The notes beneath the pieces were generated by a model. That model was not told where the DNA came from. It did not search any database and saw only the letters and a program-made list of their open reading frames with translations. The position numbers and the translations under genes were made by a program. A stretch of 10,464 nucleotides of DNA from an uncultured Rikenellaceae bacterium (GTDB taxonomy: Bacteria > Bacteroidota > Bacteroidia > Bacteroidales > Rikenellaceae), in contig CAMTOL010000061.1 in assembly GCA_947074135.1 (NCBI GenBank), positions 1-10,464 of the forward strand. Reading direction: 5' to 3'. Numbering within the stretch: the first letter of the stretch is position 1; the number at the start of each line of letters is the position of its first letter. Of the stretch, positions 7,345 to 10,464 are shown piece by piece.

Positions 7345-8664
7345 ATGAAAAAAATAATTAGTGCTTTAATTGTAGCTCTATGGGCAGTTGGCGGTGCGTT
7401 TGCTTTGAACGCTGCTGATAGTGTAATGAGCGTTGAAACAGAACTTTATAAGTTTCTAAAATCAAGCAAGGATATCAAAAAGGTAACGCCAATCAAACGC
7501 GGCGAGTTTGCCGAAAAATATGTGGTAGAAATTGCTCAACCTCTCGATTATAAAACCGATAAAGGTAGCTTTACTCAACGATTTGTTGTAGCTCACATTG
7601 ACAAAGATTCTGTAAATGTGATTGTAACTGAAGGTTATGTTGGGGATTATTCGCTCAACCCTCGTTATCGTGAAGAGATTTCAAAACATTTGAACGGCAA
7701 TATGATTTTTGTCGAACATCGCTACTTCTCAGGCTCAACACCTGAGCCGGTTGAGTGGGAATACTTCAATGGTTACAATGCTGCTAACGACCTACACAGA
7801 ATCAACCAACTGATGAAGCAGTTTTATGGCGACAAACGCTGGGTGGCAACGGGTATTAGCAAAGGCGGTCAAAACTCGATTATTTATCGTACCTACTTTC
7901 CAAATGATGTTCAAGTGACAGTGCCTTACGTAGCTCCTATCTGTTTTGGTGCTGAAGATGGTCGCCACGAACCATTCTTGCGTCAAGTTGGCGATAAAGC
8001 TGTGCGAGATAGAATCGAAGAGTTTCAAATAGCGGTTCTAAAAAATAGAGCAGCAATTGAGCCAATGCTTCAGGCATACTCTGATGAGAAAAAGTTGAAG
8101 TATTTTGTTCCAATTAGCGAGATATTGGACTATTGTGTTTTGGAGTATCCGTTCTCGTTCTGGCAATGGGGTAGTCCTGCCGACGAAATACCTGCCCCAA
8201 ACGCCAACAATAAGGTTTTGTTTGATTATCTAGTTAAAATGGTAGGTCCAGATTACTTTACCGAAACCTCAACCACTCCATTCTTTGTTCAAGCAGCTAA
8301 AGAGTTGGGCTATTATGGTTATGACGTAAAACCATTTAAAGGCTTGCTCTCGATTAAGAGTTCTAAAGGCTATCTCGATAAACTGTTCTTTGCCGATTCA
8401 CTTCGAGGTATTAAGTTTGACCAAACATTGGCAAAAGATATTGATAGAGAGATGATAAATAATGACCATAAGATGATCTATATTTATGGAGAATATGACC
8501 CTTGGAGTGCTGCTATGGCTAAACCTAGTTATTTTAAAGGTAAACAAAATATGGTTTTGTTGGTTGAGGCAGAGGGTAGTCACAAGGCTAGAATCTCGAC
8601 TCTTTCGATGAGTCAACGACATAAAGCGTGGGATTTACTTAGAAAATGGCTTTCGAGGGACTAA
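7345..8664 (+). CDS. Secreted S37/S28-like serine exopeptidase (tripeptidyl aminopeptidase family)
   Basis: A 439-residue alpha/beta-hydrolase peptidase with a signal peptide (MKKIISALIVALWAVGGAFA, cut near LNAADS). The triad is readable: nucleophile Ser172 in ATGISKGGQ, Asp385 in YIYGEYDPWS and His413 in VEAEGSHKARI. The block VEHRYFSGSTPEP (123-135) resembles the EHRYYGxSxP signature shared by S28 and S37 prolyl or tripeptidyl aminopeptidases. The length suits Bacteroidota members, usually annotated as S28 family or PS-10 peptidase S37. Substrate specificity cannot be read here; removal of short peptides from N-termini, often around proline, is the family expectation. It starts 24 bases after the DUF4139 gene and ends one base before prmA. 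With the DPP11-like enzyme, it suggests complementary exopeptidases from one transcript. Confidence 0.85.
   Translation: MKKIISALIVALWAVGGAFALNAADSVMSVETELYKFLKSSKDIKKVTPIKRGEFAEKYVVEIAQPLDYKTDKGSFTQRFVVAHIDKDSVNVIVTEGYVGDYSLNPRYREEISKHLNGNMIFVEHRYFSGSTPEPVEWEYFNGYNAANDLHRINQLMKQFYGDKRWVATGISKGGQNSIIYRTYFPNDVQVTVPYVAPICFGAEDGRHEPFLRQVGDKAVRDRIEEFQIAVLKNRAAIEPMLQAYSDEKKLKYFVPISEILDYCVLEYPFSFWQWGSPADEIPAPNANNKVLFDYLVKMVGPDYFTETSTTPFFVQAAKELGYYGYDVKPFKGLLSIKSSKGYLDKLFFADSLRGIKFDQTLAKDIDREMINNDHKMIYIYGEYDPWSAAMAKPSYFKGKQNMVLLVEAEGSHKARISTLSMSQRHKAWDLLRKWLSRD
7728..7755 (+). repeat. Overlapping alternative stem-loops inside the S37-like gene
   Basis: Three perfect 6-base stems compete here: CTCAGG (7728-7733) with CCTGAG (7741-7746), GGCTCA (7732-7737) with TGAGCC (7743-7748), and CTCAAC (7734-7739) with GTTGAG (7750-7755). 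They fall in the codons of the SGSTPEP signature, so codon constraint may explain them. Confidence 0.3.
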
Positions 8665-8665
8665 G

Positions 8666-9487
8666 ATGAATTATACTGAATATAGAGTAGAAGTCAATGA
8701 AGAGCAGGGCGAGATAATCCTCGCCCTGCTATCTGATATGGGATTTGATAGCTTTGTCTATGACGATGGAGCGCAGTTGTGCTATATTGAGGAGGGCGAA
8801 TTGGCGAAGTTTAAAGATCAAATCGAGAGTTATTTAGATGATACGGGTTACTGTTATAGCTCTAAACAGATAGTGACTCAAAACTGGAACGCCGAGTGGG
8901 AGAGCGACTTCGAACCAATAGTTGTGGACGATAGACTTTGTGTGCGAGCATTGCACCACCCGAAATCTAACTGCCAAAACGAGGTGATTATTACTCCTAA
9001 TATGTCGTTTGGAACGGGGCATCATGCCACAACTTACCAGATGATTGAGGCTATTTTAGAGGGGGATTTTGAGCGCAAGAACGTGCTGGATGTCGGCTGT
9101 GGTTCGGCTATTCTCTCGATTGTTGCAGCGCAAAGAGGTGCGAGTCGGGTAGTTGGGGTCGATATCGATAGCTGGGCTGTTCAAAGTGCTGCGCAAAATG
9201 TTGAACAGAATGGTATTAACCAAAAAATCGAACTCCTGACCGGCGACGTTAGTGTGGTCGAGGGTCAGAAGTTCGATATTGTACTTGCAAATATAAATCG
9301 CAATATTCTCTGCGAAAATATGCCTTACTATGGCAAAGTTCTCCGAGCGAAGGGGCTGCTCTATTGTAGCGGATTTTATGAGGCTGATATCGAAGCTATT
9401 GCTGATTGTGCAGCCAAAAACGGTTTCGAGCTAAAATATTCGACACTAAAAGATAGTTGGGCAACGCTTACTTTCGTTAATTCATAG
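8666..9487 (+). CDS. prmA: Ribosomal protein L11 methyltransferase
   Basis: A 273-residue class I SAM-dependent methyltransferase that methylates ribosomal protein L11. The N-terminal substrate-recognition domain (about 1-65) leads into the linker NWNAEWES (73-80). The PrmA block FGTGHHATT (115-123) is intact. SAM motif I reads LDVGCGSAILSI (141-152), with Ala where many homologues have Gly. VGVDID (163-168) is the acidic ribose-binding end of strand 2, and LANINRNIL (207-215) is the motif IV region. The length is typical for Bacteroidota. ATG lies one base after the TAA of the S37-like gene, and GAGGGA (8655-8660) is an unusually good Shine-Dalgarno-like stretch at proper spacing, so translational coupling is likely. 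A strong hairpin covers codons 13-22, described separately. Confidence 0.95.
   Translation: MNYTEYRVEVNEEQGEIILALLSDMGFDSFVYDDGAQLCYIEEGELAKFKDQIESYLDDTGYCYSSKQIVTQNWNAEWESDFEPIVVDDRLCVRALHHPKSNCQNEVIITPNMSFGTGHHATTYQMIEAILEGDFERKNVLDVGCGSAILSIVAAQRGASRVVGVDIDSWAVQSAAQNVEQNGINQKIELLTGDVSVVEGQKFDIVLANINRNILCENMPYYGKVLRAKGLLYCSGFYEADIEAIADCAAKNGFELKYSTLKDSWATLTFVNS
8703..8730 (+). promoter_or_regulatory. GC-rich perfect hairpin in the 5' codons of prmA
   Basis: AGCAGGGCGAG (8703-8713) and CTCGCCCTGCT (8720-8730) form an 11-pair perfect stem with the loop ATAATC. It begins 37 bases after the A of the prmA start codon and is much more GC-rich than its surroundings. There is no T tract after it, so it is not a standard terminator; a translational or RNA-stability role is possible. 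Confidence 0.5.
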
Positions 9488-9500
9488 TGCATTATGAATT
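9479..9500. repeat. AT-rich dyad spanning the convergent stops of prmA and the dehydrogenase-like gene
   Basis: AATTCATA (9479-9486) and TATGAATT (9493-9500) are perfect 8-base inverted arms around a 6-base loop. The dyad includes most of both stop codons (TAG 9485-9487 plus, TTA 9492-9494 for minus), which are only four bases apart. It might be a weak two-way terminator, but it lacks GC pairs and a T tract. Confidence 0.4.
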
Positions 9501-10464
9501 GTATTTGGAAAAGTAACGCATAAATTGAGCGCGCTCGTATATCTCATTGTTTTTATGTGATTTAGCGTTCAATTTGCCTCTGAAATCCGATAACTTACAA
9601 TACTTATTATCCTCAGACCATTTTTGAGTCTGGTCGATAATAGCTGTCAAGTAATCAATCCCTTTGTCGTAGAGTACAGAGCAGAGTTCAACTACTGTGG
9701 CTCCACATAAAATCGCCTTTATTGCGCCTTCAGAGGTGTGGATACCTGTCGAAGCAGCAATGTCGATTAATGGAACTTCGGCTGAAGTAAGACCAACCCA
9801 ACGAAGTGTATCTGGTAGCTCATCAGAACTGCTCAAAACCCCATTAGAAATCATTGTTAATCGTTGCAAATCGATGTTGGGCGAATAAAAACGATTAAAC
9901 AGCGTAACCCCTTTTACTCCTCTGAAATAAAGCTGTTGGATAATATGCAGTGGTGCCGTAAAGAGCTTAGGTAGCTTGACCGAAATAGGAATTGAAACGA
10001 CCTTTTTCACACTCTCTACTATATAGAGGTAGTGTGCCTCAATCTCTGCTGCACTAGTGGTAGCAGAAGATGGCATCGAGAATATATTAAGCTCCAATGC
10101 TGCTGCACCTGCTTTCTCAATCTGAAGAGCATAGTCAACCCAGTTGCCATTTGAATAGCAGTTAATTGAAGCAATAACCGGAATTTGACACTCTTTAGAA
10201 CATTTCTCGATTAACTCCAAGTATTCTCTAATGGCATTCTGTACAACATAGCCTGAAAAATATGCGGCCGGTTTTGGATAGTCATTGTATTGCTCCCTTG
10301 TTGCAGCCTCATTGCTAAGCTGCTCCTCGAAGATTGATTTGAGGACGACCGCCCCAGCTCCTGCCGCCTCGCACTTTTTTACGCTATCAAATGTTGAAGT
10401 AAGCCCTGAAGAACTAACAATAAATGGATTTCGGAGTTTTAATCCTAAATAAGTTGTGGATAAT
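9492..10464 (-). CDS. Dihydroorotate dehydrogenase-like flavoprotein (partial, start beyond right edge)
   Basis: An open minus-strand frame runs from the right edge to TAA at 9492-9494, giving 323 visible residues. The TTG at 10218-10220 is an internal Leu (residue 82), because 81 in-frame codons upstream read LSTTYLGLKLRNPFIVSSSG, then AGAGAVVLKSIFEEQL. This is the usual N-terminus of the dihydroorotate-dehydrogenase-like family (COG0167), so only a few residues are missing. It has the FMN-binding TIM-barrel layout, including PVIASIN, ISVKLPKLF and a C-terminal AASTGIHTSEGAIKAILCGA phosphate-binding region. Where true class 1 enzymes have NxSCPN with the catalytic Cys, this reads ELNIFSMPSS (visible 124-133). 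Pyrimidine synthesis is therefore doubtful; an FMN oxidoreductase of unknown substrate is the safer call. It converges on prmA. Confidence 0.88.
   Translation of the reverse strand, partial: LSTTYLGLKLRNPFIVSSSGLTSTFDSVKKCEAAGAGAVVLKSIFEEQLSNEAATREQYNDYPKPAAYFSGYVVQNAIREYLELIEKCSKECQIPVIASINCYSNGNWVDYALQIEKAGAAALELNIFSMPSSATTSAAEIEAHYLYIVESVKKVVSIPISVKLPKLFTAPLHIIQQLYFRGVKGVTLFNRFYSPNIDLQRLTMISNGVLSSSDELPDTLRWVGLTSAEVPLIDIAASTGIHTSEGAIKAILCGATVVELCSVLYDKGIDYLTAIIDQTQKWSEDNKYCKLSDFRGKLNAKSHKNNEIYERAQFMRYFSKYNS

Noticed and set aside
1..10464. CRISPR array, insertion sequence, phage or defence system
   Set aside because: No regularly spaced repeats, transposase, terminal inverted repeats, integrase or defence-type domains were seen; all large genes belong to core or common Bacteroidota families.

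Overview
The window looks like a chromosomal segment from a member of the Bacteroidota, most likely order Bacteroidales. It is AT-rich, has a perfect Bacteroidetes-type -7 promoter element (TATCTTTG), and its starts sit in A-rich leaders with almost no Shine-Dalgarno sequences. Its gene set also fits: an S46 dipeptidyl-peptidase, a kinase-less PASTA protein, a DUF4139 protein and a short DUF721 protein. The genus cannot be fixed from the sequence alone; an amino-acid-using, menaquinone-making anaerobe fits best.

Layout. Positions 1-83 hold the last 26 codons of an unrecognised plus-strand gene, whose stop codon lies inside a strong rho-independent terminator (67-111). Positions 112-406 hold no large gene, but do contain a 36-41 codon ORF for a possible small membrane or exported peptide (best start 238-348). 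Positions 407-3692 are a minus-strand cluster transcribed right to left: mqnE (aminofutalosine synthase), a three-PASTA single-pass membrane protein, a DUF721/DciA-like protein and a DUF368 polyprenyl-phosphate transporter. The gaps are 28, 18 and 51 bases, so one transcript is likely. Positions 3693-3802 are a divergent promoter region. Positions 3803-9487 are a plus-strand cluster: a compact S46 dipeptidyl-peptidase with the Arg that marks the DPP11 (Asp/Glu-specific) type, a secreted DUF4140/DUF4139 protein, a secreted S37/S28-like serine exopeptidase, and prmA, which starts one base after the peptidase stop. Positions 9492-10464 are a minus-strand dihydroorotate-dehydrogenase-like gene that reaches the right edge; its visible coding region is 81 codons longer than the first apparent start (TTG, 10220) suggests.

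How they work together. The plus-strand cluster encodes three exported proteins, two of them exopeptidases, which suggests periplasmic or outer-surface peptide breakdown. PrmA (ribosomal protein L11 methylation) is appended and probably translationally coupled. The minus-strand cluster joins menaquinone synthesis to envelope functions (lipid-carrier recycling, PASTA) and a replication-linked DUF721 protein. The two clusters share a short regulatory region with face-to-face candidate promoters.

No mobile element, CRISPR array, tRNA, rRNA or obvious new multi-gene system was seen. The best second-look items are the GC-rich perfect hairpin in the first codons of prmA, the shortened S46 enzyme that keeps its triad and specificity Arg, the small ORF at 238-348, and the dehydrogenase-like protein lacking the usual catalytic loop.
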